Shown here in pieces: positions 16,808 to 25,141 of a stretch of DNA of 32,363 nt. The stretch spans positions 1 to 32,363 of the forward strand of contig JADFNK010000027.1 in NCBI GenBank assembly GCA_022563405.1, given 5' to 3'. Position 1 is the first letter of the stretch. Each line of letters starts with the position of its first letter. The notes under the pieces were generated by a model. It was not told the origin of the DNA, ran no database searches, and worked only from the letters and a program-made list of their open reading frames with translations. The stretch comes from Gemmatimonadota bacterium (lineage in GTDB: Bacteria; Gemmatimonadota; Gemmatimonadetes; Longimicrobiales; Gaopeijiaceae). The position numbers and the translations under genes are program-made.

Positions 16808-17998
16808 ATGGAGAATGAAGGGGAGCGATTCGGTCCATTCGGGGGCCGGTATGTGCCCGAAACGCTCATTTCGGCTCTGGACGAACTGACCGCCGCCTAC
16901 GAAGAAGCGACCACCGACTCCACCTTCCGCCAAGAACTCGACCTCTTACTTCGCGACTACGTAGGCCGCCCCTCACCTCTTTACCGGGCCTCACGATTGG
17001 AGGCTCATGCGGACGGGCCTCCTATTTTTCTGAAGCGGGAGGACCTCAACCACACCGGTGCCCACAAGATCAACAACACGATCGGGCAAGCACTTCTCGC
17101 CCGCCGCATGGGAAAACGACGAATCATCGCTGAGACCGGGGCCGGCCAGCACGGCGTGGCCACGGCCACGGCCTGCGCGCTCTTCGATTTCGAGTGTGTC
17201 GTGTATATGGGCGAGGTCGATGTGGAACGACAGGCCTTGAACGTCTACCGGATGGAACTCCTCGGTGCGGAAGTCAAGCCGGTCGGATCGGGAACGCGTA
17301 CCCTCAAGGACGCGACCAACGAAGCGATCCGTGATTGGGTCACCAATGTCGAGACGACGCACTACATCATCGGTTCGGTAGTGGGGCCCTCGCCGTTCCC
17401 GCGCATCGTTCGGGATTTCCAGGAAGTGATCGGCCGCGAGGCACGCGAGCAGATGCTCGATCGCACCGGTGCGCTGCCCGCCGCCATCGTTGCGTGCGTG
17501 GGCGGTGGCTCGAACGCTATGGGCATCTTCCAGGCGTTCCGGGACGAGGCCGAAGTGGAATTGATCGGCGTCGAGGCGGCCGGTGAAGGCTTGAATTCCG
17601 AAAGACACTCCGCGACGCTCGCGGCAGGACGCCCGGGCGTGCTTCATGGTGCCATGAGTTACCTCCTGCAGGATAGTGACGGTCAGGTATCGCCCGCGCA
17701 CTCGATCTCTGCCGGGCTCGACTACCCTGGTGTCGGCCCCGAACACTCTTACCTAAAGGACACAGGGCGTGCCCAGTACGTGTCCGTAACCGATGAGGAG
17801 GCCCTCGAGGCGTTTCATACGCTGTCGGACTTGGAAGGAATCATCCCCGCGTTAGAGAGCGCGCACGCCATTGCGCACGTCCTGAAGATTGCTCCGGAGT
17901 ACCGAGACCGGGGACCTCTTTTGGTCTGCCTGAGTGGAAGGGGGGACAAGGACGTGAAACATGTTGCTCGCATCGAGGAAAGAGCGCGTTATCTTTGA
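16808..17998 (+). CDS. trpB: Tryptophan synthase beta chain
   Basis: PLP enzyme that condenses indole and serine to tryptophan. The PLP lysine is Lys87 in [11 protein letters not shown], the glutamate-glycine stretch [15 protein letters not shown] follows, and the phosphate loop [10 protein letters not shown] is intact. The start [14 protein letters not shown] and the 396-residue length mark the standard TrpB1 form that pairs with TrpA. ATG 16808 has AGGAG at good spacing; GTG 16802, overlapping the trpF stop, is the alternative. Its partner trpA is not next but about 3.4 kb downstream, beyond the HEAT and HD-GYP genes. Confidence 0.97.
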   Translation: MENEGERFGPFGGRYVPETLISALDELTAAYEEATTDSTFRQELDLLLRDYVGRPSPLYRASRLEAHADGPPIFLKREDLNHTGAHKINNTIGQALLARRMGKRRIIAETGAGQHGVATATACALFDFECVVYMGEVDVERQALNVYRMELLGAEVKPVGSGTRTLKDATNEAIRDWVTNVETTHYIIGSVVGPSPFPRIVRDFQEVIGREAREQMLDRTGALPAAIVACVGGGSNAMGIFQAFRDEAEVELIGVEAAGEGLNSERHSATLAAGRPGVLHGAMSYLLQDSDGQVSPAHSISAGLDYPGVGPEHSYLKDTGRAQYVSVTDEEALEAFHTLSDLEGIIPALESAHAIAHVLKIAPEYRDRGPLLVCLSGRGDKDVKHVARIEERARYL

Positions 17999-18031
17999 GC
18001 AAAAGTATCTAACTCTCAGTACGAGGGATCC

Positions 18032-19981
18032 TTGACCGACAACCCCGCGGACATCTCCGAGCAGCCTCCGGACGAGGCTCCGACCGAGGCTTCGGACGAA
18101 GCTCCCACCGAGGCTCCGGACGAAGCTCCCACCGAGGCTCCGGACGAAGCTCCCACCGAGGCTCAGGACTGGAGCGAGGGAGACGACCTTCCGGTCGCTC
18201 AGGCTCGGGAGCTTTTTGTCGTGCTCGGCAAGGCCCTCCGGGCTTTCCAGCTCTACGACGAGAACAACCCCGTCCGGAGGCGTTTTGTCACGAACCTTCG
18301 TGAGACCTTCGAGAAACTTTGGCAGGAAGTCGAGGGCCTCAATTTGGCGGTCGAGGAGGACCGGCTTCTGTTGGGTGGTCGAGCGGTTTACGAGAACCCG
18401 TCGCGCTCGGACTCCCTAGCGTTTCTGCTCTACAAGGACGGCGTCCGCGACGTCACGTTTCTCCCGGGCTTCGAGGGTCCCGAACTCGACAAGGTTCTCG
18501 GTGTTCTCCAGCGGGCGAGGATGCTCAAGACCGCTGAGGCGGATGACCTCCTTACGATGCTCTGGGAGGAGGATCTCGAGTTCTTCAAGTGCCAGTATGT
18601 GGCTCAGTTCACCGAAGGTGCCGTAGTTCCGACGGCTCAAGCGGTGGAGGAGCGTGCCAATCTGGCCCAAGTCATACAGGGTGAGGCGGAAGCCGCCCAG
18701 GCCGAGGAAGATAAGGCGGGCACAGCAAAAAATGGACACCCACCGCCCAAGATCGGCCAGGATTTTTCGCCGAAAAGTTATGCGCTCGAGCCGGAAGAAA
18801 TGGCGGAGCTCAAGCGAGCGTTGGCGGCCGAGATGTCCCGCGATGTAAGGCATGATGTCTTGTCGGCGCTCTTCGACCGATTGGAAGATCCTGAGAGGTC
18901 GGACCGCAAGTCGGAGATCCTGAAAATTATTCGCGAGCTCCTGCCGGGTTTGTTGAGTCGCGGGGCCATCGAGTCGGTGGCGAATATCCTCGAGGAATTG
19001 GCCGCGGTCCGTGCTGAGCCGGGGATCCTGGACGAAGTCCACCAAATGGAGTGTGATATCCTCCTGGATGACCTCTCGTCCACGGAGACACTCGAGGAGT
19101 TGGTGCGGGCGCTTCAGGATGGGACGGTCGATGTCCCCGTCGAGGTATTGGGCCGATTTCTGGGTCACCTTCGGGTCGGTGCTTTGCCGGTGCTCCTCGG
19201 AGCGGCGGAGCAGGAGGAACTTCCCGGCTTGAAGGACACACTTCGCGGTGCTGTGCACGGCATCGCCAAGCAGAACCCGGAGGCGGTCCTGGCTCTTCTC
19301 GGCAACGTGAATCCCGTCGTGATCTCGGGGGCGGTGCGTCTGATCGGGAGAATGGGCATGGCGGAGGCGGCTGCTGAGCTCGCGGGCCTCATGTTGCATC
19401 AAGACGCTGATGTCCGGCTCGCCCTCGTCGAGACCGCGGAGTTGCTCAGGGAGGACCTCACCACGGAGACGCTCGTCGGGGCTCTCTCCGACGCAGAGCG
19501 TGATGTCCGCTTGGCCGCGGCGCGCGCGCTAGCGAGCCTCGGGCATGAGAAGGCCGTGCCGGTGCTGAAGGAGATGGTCACCGGTAAAGAGATTCGCCAG
19601 CTCGATCTCACCGAGAAAATCGCGATTTTCGAAAGTTACGGGGCGCTGGGCGGAGCCGAGGCGGCCACGGTGCTGAGTGGACTCCTCAACAAGAAGACTT
19701 TTTTCGGGCAGCGTGAGCCCTCGGAGATCCGCGCGTCCGCGGCACGGGCCTTGGGCAAGGCTGGGTTTCCCGGTGCGGAGGAGGCTCTCAGCGCCGCTCA
19801 AGGGGACGAAGACGCCGTCGTCCGCACCGCGGTGCGGCAGGCCATCGAGGGGTTTCTGCAAAGGGCCGAGCCGGGGGTGAAGCCAGAAGTGGATTCGGGG
19901 GTCGAGCCAGGAGTGGAAGCGGGGGTCGAGTCGGCCGTCGAGCCAGAGCTCGAGCAGGGACTTGAAGAGGTGACCGAGTGA
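18032..19981 (+). CDS. HEAT-repeat protein with an N-terminal domain shared with the adjacent HD-GYP protein
   Basis: Function unknown. The TTG start (GAGGG upstream) gives 649 residues with no signal peptide or membrane segment, so the protein is probably cytoplasmic. Residues 13-44 are four 8-residue D-E-A-P-T-E-A repeats. Residues ~58-165 form an alpha/beta domain (LRAFQLYDENNPV, LLLGGRAVY, LAFLLYKDGVRDV, FLPGFEG) resembling residues ~15-120 of the next protein. A charged linker runs to ~255. Residues ~260-610 are HEAT-like helical repeats, clearest at EAAAELAGLMLHQDADVRLALVETA, given here for position only, and at DAERDVRLAAARALASLG. The last ~35 residues are Val/Glu/Pro-rich repeats. It overlaps the HD-GYP gene by GTGA, so co-translation is likely. 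A scaffold for the HD-GYP enzyme is an inference. Confidence 0.78.
   Translation: MTDNPADISEQPPDEAPTEASDEAPTEAPDEAPTEAPDEAPTEAQDWSEGDDLPVAQARELFVVLGKALRAFQLYDENNPVRRRFVTNLRETFEKLWQEVEGLNLAVEEDRLLLGGRAVYENPSRSDSLAFLLYKDGVRDVTFLPGFEGPELDKVLGVLQRARMLKTAEADDLLTMLWEEDLEFFKCQYVAQFTEGAVVPTAQAVEERANLAQVIQGEAEAAQAEEDKAGTAKNGHPPPKIGQDFSPKSYALEPEEMAELKRALAAEMSRDVRHDVLSALFDRLEDPERSDRKSEILKIIRELLPGLLSRGAIESVANILEELAAVRAEPGILDEVHQMECDILLDDLSSTETLEELVRALQDGTVDVPVEVLGRFLGHLRVGALPVLLGAAEQEELPGLKDTLRGAVHGIAKQNPEAVLALLGNVNPVVISGAVRLIGRMGMAEAAAELAGLMLHQDADVRLALVETAELLREDLTTETLVGALSDAERDVRLAAARALASLGHEKAVPVLKEMVTGKEIRQLDLTEKIAIFESYGALGGAEAATVLSGLLNKKTFFGQREPSEIRASAARALGKAGFPGAEEALSAAQGDEDAVVRTAVRQAIEGFLQRAEPGVKPEVDSGVEPGVEAGVESAVEPELEQGLEEVTE
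18068..18163 (+). repeat. In-frame 24-bp tandem repeat (four copies)
   Basis: Four 24-bp units at 18068-18091, 18092-18115, 18116-18139 and 18140-18163 encode PDEAPTEA, SDEAPTEA, PDEAPTEA and PDEAPTEA. Units three and four are identical at the DNA level, which indicates recent expansion. The repeats form an acidic, proline-containing N-terminal tail on the HEAT protein. Confidence 0.92.
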
Positions 19982-21384
19982 GCTCGCTCGACGACACTGG
20001 CCTCGTTCAGGATTTGGGTGGCAAACTGCTCACGGGGATCCATATTGTCCTCCGATCGATGCGGCTTTATCCGGTCGAGAACGAGCAGGTCCAGCAGGCT
20101 ATCGACGACCTGCAAAAGCAGATGATCACCTTCCTGAAGGGTGAGGGGGCGTTCGAGCTCCATATCGCTGGTGACTTTTTCTTCCTGAACGAGACGCGGC
20201 TTCGACTCGATCTGTCCAACTTCTCCACCTTCGGAAACCTGGCGTCCGTGTTGACGAGTCACGAGATCGGAGAGATCTCGGTGTTACCCGGTGTGCAGCG
20301 TGAGGAGTGGGCCCCCTTTGCCGCTCTGCTCTTGCGGGATCCGGCGGAGGATCCCTTCTCGGAGTTCGTTGACGGGTTGAGCAAGACGCCGGGGGAGCAT
20401 ATCGACGTCCGGCCTCTGGCCGAGGCCTCGGAACCCGAACTGATCGAGCGAGACTCGCTCGAGGAAGCGAAGGGAACGTACGCGCAGTCCGTGAAGGTGG
20501 CGAGGGATGTGCTCACCGGCATGCGACTGGGAAAGGCGGTGAATGCCCGTAAGGTGAAACGGGCCGTTCAGGGTATCGTCGACCAGGTGCTGGACAATGA
20601 GTCGTCGATGGTGACCATGACCACACTTCGCGGATTCGACGAATACACATTCACGCACTCGGTGAACGTCTCGATCTTCAGCGTGGTCATCGGACAACGG
20701 CTCGGGCTCACGAAGCTACAGCTGTACGAGCTGGGTCTCGGCGCGCTGCTCCACGATATCGGCAAGATGCGGGTGGACACCGAAATCATAAACAAAGCCG
20801 GCGGATTGACGGAGGAGGAGTGGACGGCCCTCAAGCATCATCCCACCGAGGGACTGCTCCTTCTGTTCGAGATGCGCGGCTTTGCCGAAATTCCGTACCG
20901 TCAGATGCTCATGGCCTACGAGCACCATATGAAGATCGATCTTTCGGGGTATCCTCAGAACGAACGTGTCCGGGAGATCAGTCTTTTCTCACGGATCGTC
21001 GCGGTTGCCGACGGCTTCGACGCTGGGACTTCGGTGCGGAGTTATCAGTACGAGCCCTGGCCTCCGGACGAGGTGCTCAAGGAGATGAGGGACAACCCTC
21101 GGCGTGGGTTCGATCAGCTCATCGTGACGGCGCTGATCACGGCGACAGGTGTCTATCCGGTCGGTACACTCGTGATTCTGGATACGGGCGAACTGGGCGT
21201 CGTCTCCAAGACCAATCCCGAGGTAGAACACATCCACCAGCCTTTGGTGAAGGTGATCTCCGATGCCAGGGGCCGGCCCTTGGAAACGCCCGTCACGGTG
21301 GACCTTGCCCTGGGCGAGCACTCGGTCGTGAGGACGACAGATGCCCAGAAGTACGGCATCCGTGTCAGCGACTACCTCATCTGA
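19978..21384 (+). CDS. HD-GYP domain protein, probable cyclic-di-GMP phosphodiesterase
   Basis: Residues ~15-120 form an N-terminal domain resembling that of the preceding HEAT protein (LRSMRLYPVENEQV, DFFFLNETRLRLD, ASVLTSHEIGEISVLPG). The HD-GYP domain (~215-390) has His227, His259-Asp260 (LLHDIGK), His287/His288, His316-His317, Gly324-Tyr325-Pro326 and Asp345 (VADGFDA). All the expected metal ligands are visible. The motif before GYP reads IDLS rather than the usual WDGT or WDGS. A small beta-rich tail follows (PVGTLVILDTGELGVVSKTN). The GTG start overlaps the HEAT stop as GTGA, and no receiver or transmembrane domain is present. c-di-GMP hydrolysis is inferred from the family. The stop codon lies in a 14-bp repeat array. 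Confidence 0.9.
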   Translation: MSSLDDTGLVQDLGGKLLTGIHIVLRSMRLYPVENEQVQQAIDDLQKQMITFLKGEGAFELHIAGDFFFLNETRLRLDLSNFSTFGNLASVLTSHEIGEISVLPGVQREEWAPFAALLLRDPAEDPFSEFVDGLSKTPGEHIDVRPLAEASEPELIERDSLEEAKGTYAQSVKVARDVLTGMRLGKAVNARKVKRAVQGIVDQVLDNESSMVTMTTLRGFDEYTFTHSVNVSIFSVVIGQRLGLTKLQLYELGLGALLHDIGKMRVDTEIINKAGGLTEEEWTALKHHPTEGLLLLFEMRGFAEIPYRQMLMAYEHHMKIDLSGYPQNERVREISLFSRIVAVADGFDAGTSVRSYQYEPWPPDEVLKEMRDNPRRGFDQLIVTALITATGVYPVGTLVILDTGELGVVSKTNPEVEHIHQPLVKVISDARGRPLETPVTVDLALGEHSVVRTTDAQKYGIRVSDYLI

Positions 21385-21423
21385 TTTCCAAGGGTTGATC
21401 TCCAAGCGTTGATCTCCAACCTG
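21382..21423 (+). repeat. 14-bp tandem repeat beginning at the HD-GYP stop codon
   Basis: TGATTTCCAAGGGT (21382-21395), TGATCTCCAAGCGT (21396-21409) and TGATCTCCAACCTG (21410-21423) are consecutive. The first TGA is the HD-GYP stop. Copies one and two match at 12 of 14 positions, and copy three diverges at its 3' end. The array fills most of the 58-bp gap before trpA. Confidence 0.85.
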
Positions 21424-21442
21424 TCCACCCGATACGAGTCCT

Positions 21443-22258
21443 ATGCCGAGTATCTCTGAGAGGTTTGTTGAGCGCCGAGGCGAGGGGCGGGCCACCCTGG
21501 TCCCTTATGTGACCTCCGGTTTTCCGTCCCGTTCCGAAACCGTAGAGGTGCTGACGGGCTTGGTCGAAGCGGGTGGGGACGTGCTGGAGCTGGGAATTCC
21601 GTTCAGTGACCCACTCGCGGATGGCCCGACCATCCAGGACTCCACGTTCCGCGCCCTCGAGGGGGGTATGACCGTCGAAGGAACGCTGGAGGTGCTGGCA
21701 GAGTTCAGACGGGAGTCGGACGCCCCGATCGTTCTTTTCAGCTACTTGAACCCGCTCCTCACGTACGGCCTCGAGGCGTTCTTGGTGGACGCAACAGAGG
21801 CGGGAGCCCAGGGGCTGCTTCTCACCGACGTACCTACCGGTGCCGACCCTCAGGTCGAGGACGCCATCCTCGATTCTGCCCTGGACCTGATCCGGCTCGT
21901 CGCTCCGACGACCCGCCCGGATCGCGCCTCAGCGATCGCGGCCCAAGGACAGGGATTCCTCTACTACATCTCGAGGACGGGAGTGACGGGGGCTCGTGAA
22001 GCCTTGGCCGCGGATTTGGAGGAAGAGGTGAGGGTTCTCCGCGCAGCCGTCGAGCTTCCCGTGGCCGTGGGTTTCGGGATTTCCACGCCTGAACAGGCGG
22101 CGTTGATCGGCGGTGTCGCCGACGGCGTGATCGTCGGCAGTGCGCTGATTCAAGCCTTGGACGAGGGGGGTCCGGACGGTGGGAGGGCGTTTCTCGCCAC
22201 TTTGCGACTCGCCATGGACCAAGAGTCGACGCAGCGAGAGCTCACTTACGGTCCTTGA
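21443..22258 (+). CDS. trpA: Tryptophan synthase alpha chain
   Basis: Cleaves indole-3-glycerol phosphate to indole and glyceraldehyde 3-phosphate; the indole is channelled to TrpB. Catalytic Glu49 (VLELGIPFSDP) and Asp60 (LADGPTIQDS) fall at the same numbers as in the Salmonella enzyme. FLYYISRTGVTGAR is the flexible loop, and VGFGIS and GVIVGSALI bind phosphate. ATG 21443 gives 271 residues. It lies downstream of the HD-GYP gene and is probably co-transcribed with trpB through it. The last 17 bases overlap the end of the opposite-strand NFACT gene. Confidence 0.97.
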   Translation: MPSISERFVERRGEGRATLVPYVTSGFPSRSETVEVLTGLVEAGGDVLELGIPFSDPLADGPTIQDSTFRALEGGMTVEGTLEVLAEFRRESDAPIVLFSYLNPLLTYGLEAFLVDATEAGAQGLLLTDVPTGADPQVEDAILDSALDLIRLVAPTTRPDRASAIAAQGQGFLYYISRTGVTGAREALAADLEEEVRVLRAAVELPVAVGFGISTPEQAALIGGVADGVIVGSALIQALDEGGPDGGRAFLATLRLAMDQESTQRELTYGP

Positions 22259-23909
22259 GCCGATCCAGAAGCGAGGGGTCGGGTGCGACGAACAGCGTTT
22301 TTGCACGATCGAGCTGGACACTGCCCGGAGGAGCTTTTCTGGGCTTACGCACGTACTTCCTCCGCGTCCAATCGACCGGCACACTCCCTGAGGTTCGTGC
22401 CTTGGAGTGGAGGGCGGCGAGGTTGGCTGCCTGCTCCAGATCTCGAGCCGGTGGCCTCTCTGCGCGGGTCCACCGGAGCACGACGTGTGCGCCCGCCGAA
22501 TGTCTCGCGTGAAGCCAGATATCGTTGGGGGCACAATGTTTGAACGTCAGTTGATCGTTGGCTTTGGATCCACGTCCGACCCGCACCTCCAACCCCCCCG
22601 ACGTCCAGTAACGCCGGTAGGGAAGGGTGGGTCCGGCGCCACTTGTTGTGCCTCGACCCCCGGTTCCCGACTCGGGAAGCACCTCGCGAATTTCGTCCGT
22701 GGAGGCTTCGCCCGCTTGAACGCGGTCCAGAAGCTTACTCAGCTCGGCGACGCGGGACTCTGCTTCTCGGATCAAAGCCGGTAATCTCGCTCGCGCCCGC
22801 TCGGCCCGCCCCGCCCGATCGTAGAAGCGCTCGGCATTACCCTGCGGAGAGAGGGCTGGATCGAGAACGATTGTCTCCGAGGTGCCCTCGAAGCCTGGAA
22901 GAGTCACATCAGCAGCTCCTTTTCTCACGAGATGGAGGTGCGCGAGAAGCATGTCTCCCTGGACGCGGAGTGTTTTTGGGTCTGGGGTGGCTCCGAGCTC
23001 TCGCTCGAGTTTGCCCCGCTTCTTGCGAGCCGCGCGGAGGGATCCCTCCAAGGCGTTCGTCCATCGGGAGGGGGTCAGGCTCACCTCGGCTCCATCGGCC
23101 CGTCGGACCCCCTCGATGGCTTCGAGGAGCGTCTCCGATGTTCGGTGGCCGTACCCTGGTAACTCGGCTGGATAGGGTTGGTCTCCCCACTCGCATTCGA
23201 GGATGTACGCCGTCTCGGAGGATCGCTCTGTATCTGCCCCGAGACCGATCGCCCTCAGGCGTAGCCAGAGCTCGTAGCCGGTCTCGAGCGACGCGTCCCC
23301 GGCCGGTCCGTCCGAGCAGAGGAGGGCGGGGGCGTTGATGGGGGACGTGAACGCGACCCCCTGAAGCAGCAGGCGCGTCCTCGCTTTCAGTGTGTTCTCG
23401 GGTTCGAGGATCTCGCGCCAGTCCTGAAGGCTCAGAGGTGTATCCACGCCGCGCCGTTCAGAGATCGGCTTTCGGTAGGGGCGTCCCACCTGGGGTGCTC
23501 GCGCCCCCGAGCGTCGCACCAGAGTATGCCTGACCGTCCACTCCTCTCCCTCGACCACCGTTGCGTTGCTCCGGCCGGGTACGAATTCAACGACGATCCG
23601 AACGGCGCCTCCCCGCCCACGGATCCGGCGCAGAACGAAAACAAGGACCCTCTCGTCGGGTATCTGCTCGACCGCCGACAACGTACACGGGAAGGTGCGG
23701 ATACCCTCCGGGGGCTCTGCCTTGCCGAGGATCTCCACACCGAGACAGGAAGGCCCGAGATCGACGAACACGGTCGTCTCCCGAAAATAGGCGTGGAGGG
23801 TCCCGGCACCGTGATCTAGAAAAATCCCCTTGAGCCGCGCGCCCGACAAAGCGTCGTTCAGTTCGGCCGCCACCGCGGCGGTCAGAATGGGATCCCATCG
23901 CATCGTCAT
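22242..23909 (-). CDS. NFACT-family protein, RqcH/Rqc2-like (divergent)
   Basis: Family role: RqcH binds stalled 50S-peptidyl-tRNA complexes and recruits alanyl-tRNA to tag nascent chains for degradation. Older annotations call it fibronectin-binding protein. The start RWDPILTAAVAAELNDAL opens NFACT-N, FVPGRSNATVVE matches the GR-x-SN block, and a coiled-coil middle has LRAARKKRGKLERELG and LLAHLHLVRKG. NFACT-R near the C-terminus has YRRYWTSGGLEVRVGRG, ANDQLTFK, DIWLHARHSAGAHVVLR and VPVDWTRRKYVRKP. The NFACT-N region is shorter than in Bacillus and lacks the FCMLLRKHI-like segment. The essential Asp-Arg pair appears as Glu86-Arg87. ATG 23909 (555 residues) or ATG 23903 is the start; neither has a ribosome site. 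Confidence 0.85.
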   Translation of the reverse strand: MTMRWDPILTAAVAAELNDALSGARLKGIFLDHGAGTLHAYFRETTVFVDLGPSCLGVEILGKAEPPEGIRTFPCTLSAVEQIPDERVLVFVLRRIRGRGGAVRIVVEFVPGRSNATVVEGEEWTVRHTLVRRSGARAPQVGRPYRKPISERRGVDTPLSLQDWREILEPENTLKARTRLLLQGVAFTSPINAPALLCSDGPAGDASLETGYELWLRLRAIGLGADTERSSETAYILECEWGDQPYPAELPGYGHRTSETLLEAIEGVRRADGAEVSLTPSRWTNALEGSLRAARKKRGKLERELGATPDPKTLRVQGDMLLAHLHLVRKGAADVTLPGFEGTSETIVLDPALSPQGNAERFYDRAGRAERARARLPALIREAESRVAELSKLLDRVQAGEASTDEIREVLPESGTGGRGTTSGAGPTLPYRRYWTSGGLEVRVGRGSKANDQLTFKHCAPNDIWLHARHSAGAHVVLRWTRAERPPARDLEQAANLAALHSKARTSGSVPVDWTRRKYVRKPRKAPPGSVQLDRAKTLFVAPDPSLLDRLKDRK

Positions 23910-24068
23910 CGAGGGAAGATAGCGGAGAACCGGGGGTGCGCCTGGCCGTTTGGTAGGGCCTCGGCTAGCTTTTGCCGCCGTCAGCTTGTGGACGATCAGA
24001 CCGAGCGATCCCCGAACGCAACCTAGCCAATTGACCGAGAGCACACCGAAGTCGGCCGGAAGGCGGGT

Positions 24069-24674
24069 ATGAGCGAACTCCATCCCTGGGTCGCCGCAGC
24101 GGCTAGGGGTGCGCTTCCTGATTGGACCGTCGCGCGGGAAAACCGAAGGGCACACATGGCGCGGGTGGCGGCACTGCTGCGGGGGTGGGGCGAAGTCCGG
24201 GGTGATGGCCCGCGGGACATCGAGCGCTGGGCCGCGGTGGGTTATCTTCATGACGTTCTGCGCGACGCGGATCCGGATGAGCTCCGCGCCGCGCTGTCGG
24301 CGCCTCTGGATCACCTGCCGGACGAAGTTATCCATGGTCCGGCTGCAGCGGATCGGCTTCGCCAGGGTGGGGTCACGGACGAACCCCTACTCACCGCCAT
24401 CGGGTTTCACACGCTGGGAAGTCCAGACTTCGATGATATCGGGAAAGCGCTCTATGTGGCGGATTTCCTCGAGCCCGGGCGCAAGCTTCAGCCCAAATGG
24501 AGGGCACGGTTGCGCGATGAAATGCCGGTGGGCCTCGACTCGGTGGCTAAAGCCGTCGTGGGGAAACGGGTCCAGTTTCTGATCAAGAGGGGGCGGCCCG
24601 TGCCAACTGAGACGTTCGGGCTGTGGAACGTACTGGCGAAGGGGAGGTCATGGGCCAGCGCCTCGGAGGTCTGA
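24069..24674 (+). CDS. YqeK-like HD-domain hydrolase
   Basis: HD-superfamily protein of about 201 residues resembling YqeK, a diadenosine tetraphosphate hydrolase. Candidate metal ligands are His29 (RRAHMARVA), His61-Asp62 (GYLHDVLRDAD), His89 (DEVIHGPAAADRL), His114 (IGFHTLG) and Asp132 (LYVADFLEPGR). GKALYVADFLEPGR is typical of YqeK. Substrate is inferred from family only. ATG 24069 is preceded by GGAAGG. In many bacteria yqeK sits with nadD and rsfS; here the next genes are a LytR_C protein and lepB. It overlaps the LytR_C gene by 25 bp. Confidence 0.85.
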   Translation: MSELHPWVAAAARGALPDWTVARENRRAHMARVAALLRGWGEVRGDGPRDIERWAAVGYLHDVLRDADPDELRAALSAPLDHLPDEVIHGPAAADRLRQGGVTDEPLLTAIGFHTLGSPDFDDIGKALYVADFLEPGRKLQPKWRARLRDEMPVGLDSVAKAVVGKRVQFLIKRGRPVPTETFGLWNVLAKGRSWASASEV

Positions 24675-25135
24675 TCGCCGTCGGCGTAGTTCTGGCCGCC
24701 GGGATTTTCATCGGATCGGCCGTCTCGCAGTGGAGCCCGTTGCCTCGGCAGGAAATTGTGCAACTGCCCCGAAATTACACCGCCGCGGGGTTGGGTCGCG
24801 TGCGTGTGGAGGTGCTCAACGCGGGGGGGATGAGGGACATGGCTCGGCTTGCTACCGACTATCTTCGGGACCGAGGTTTCGACGTCGTCTACTTCGGGAA
24901 TGCAGAGGACTTCGGGCAGGACTCCACGATCGTTCTCGACCGGATTGGGAGACCGGAAGCGGCGGCGGCCGTTGGCCGAGCGCTCGGTACGGACTGGGTG
25001 GAGAGCAAGCCTGATACGAGCCGTTACCTTGATGTTACCGTACTGCTGGGGAGTGGATGGAGTCCCGACGTGCCGGTGAAGGAGAGCGAGGGGGAGGAAG
25101 TTCCCTGGTGGGACATTCGCAGGTTTCTACGATAG
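24650..25135 (+). CDS. Membrane-anchored LytR_C-domain protein
   Basis: Small protein of 161 residues. One N-terminal membrane segment (about 6-26, GGLIAVGVVLAAGIFIGSAV) is followed by a LytR_C-like domain (about 49-125: VRVEVLNAGGMRDMARLATD, then LRDRGFDVVYFGNAEDFG and VLDRIGRPEAAAAVGRALG). The domain is found at the C-terminus of LytR-CpsA-Psr proteins and alone in single-pass proteins, where its role is not settled. ATG 24650 is chosen for its strong GGGGAGG site. A start at 24623 would lie deeper in the YqeK gene and add nine residues. The C-terminus is acidic and ends in WWDIRRFLR, seven bases before the signal peptidase start. Confidence 0.8.
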   Translation: MGQRLGGLIAVGVVLAAGIFIGSAVSQWSPLPRQEIVQLPRNYTAAGLGRVRVEVLNAGGMRDMARLATDYLRDRGFDVVYFGNAEDFGQDSTIVLDRIGRPEAAAAVGRALGTDWVESKPDTSRYLDVTVLLGSGWSPDVPVKESEGEEVPWWDIRRFLR

Positions 25136-25141
25136 TCGACT

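Noticed and set aside
18416..19402. A 328-codon open frame antisense to the HEAT-repeat gene
   Set aside because: The sense frame has clear repeat structure and operon overlaps; the antisense product is arginine/histidine-rich without recognisable domains.
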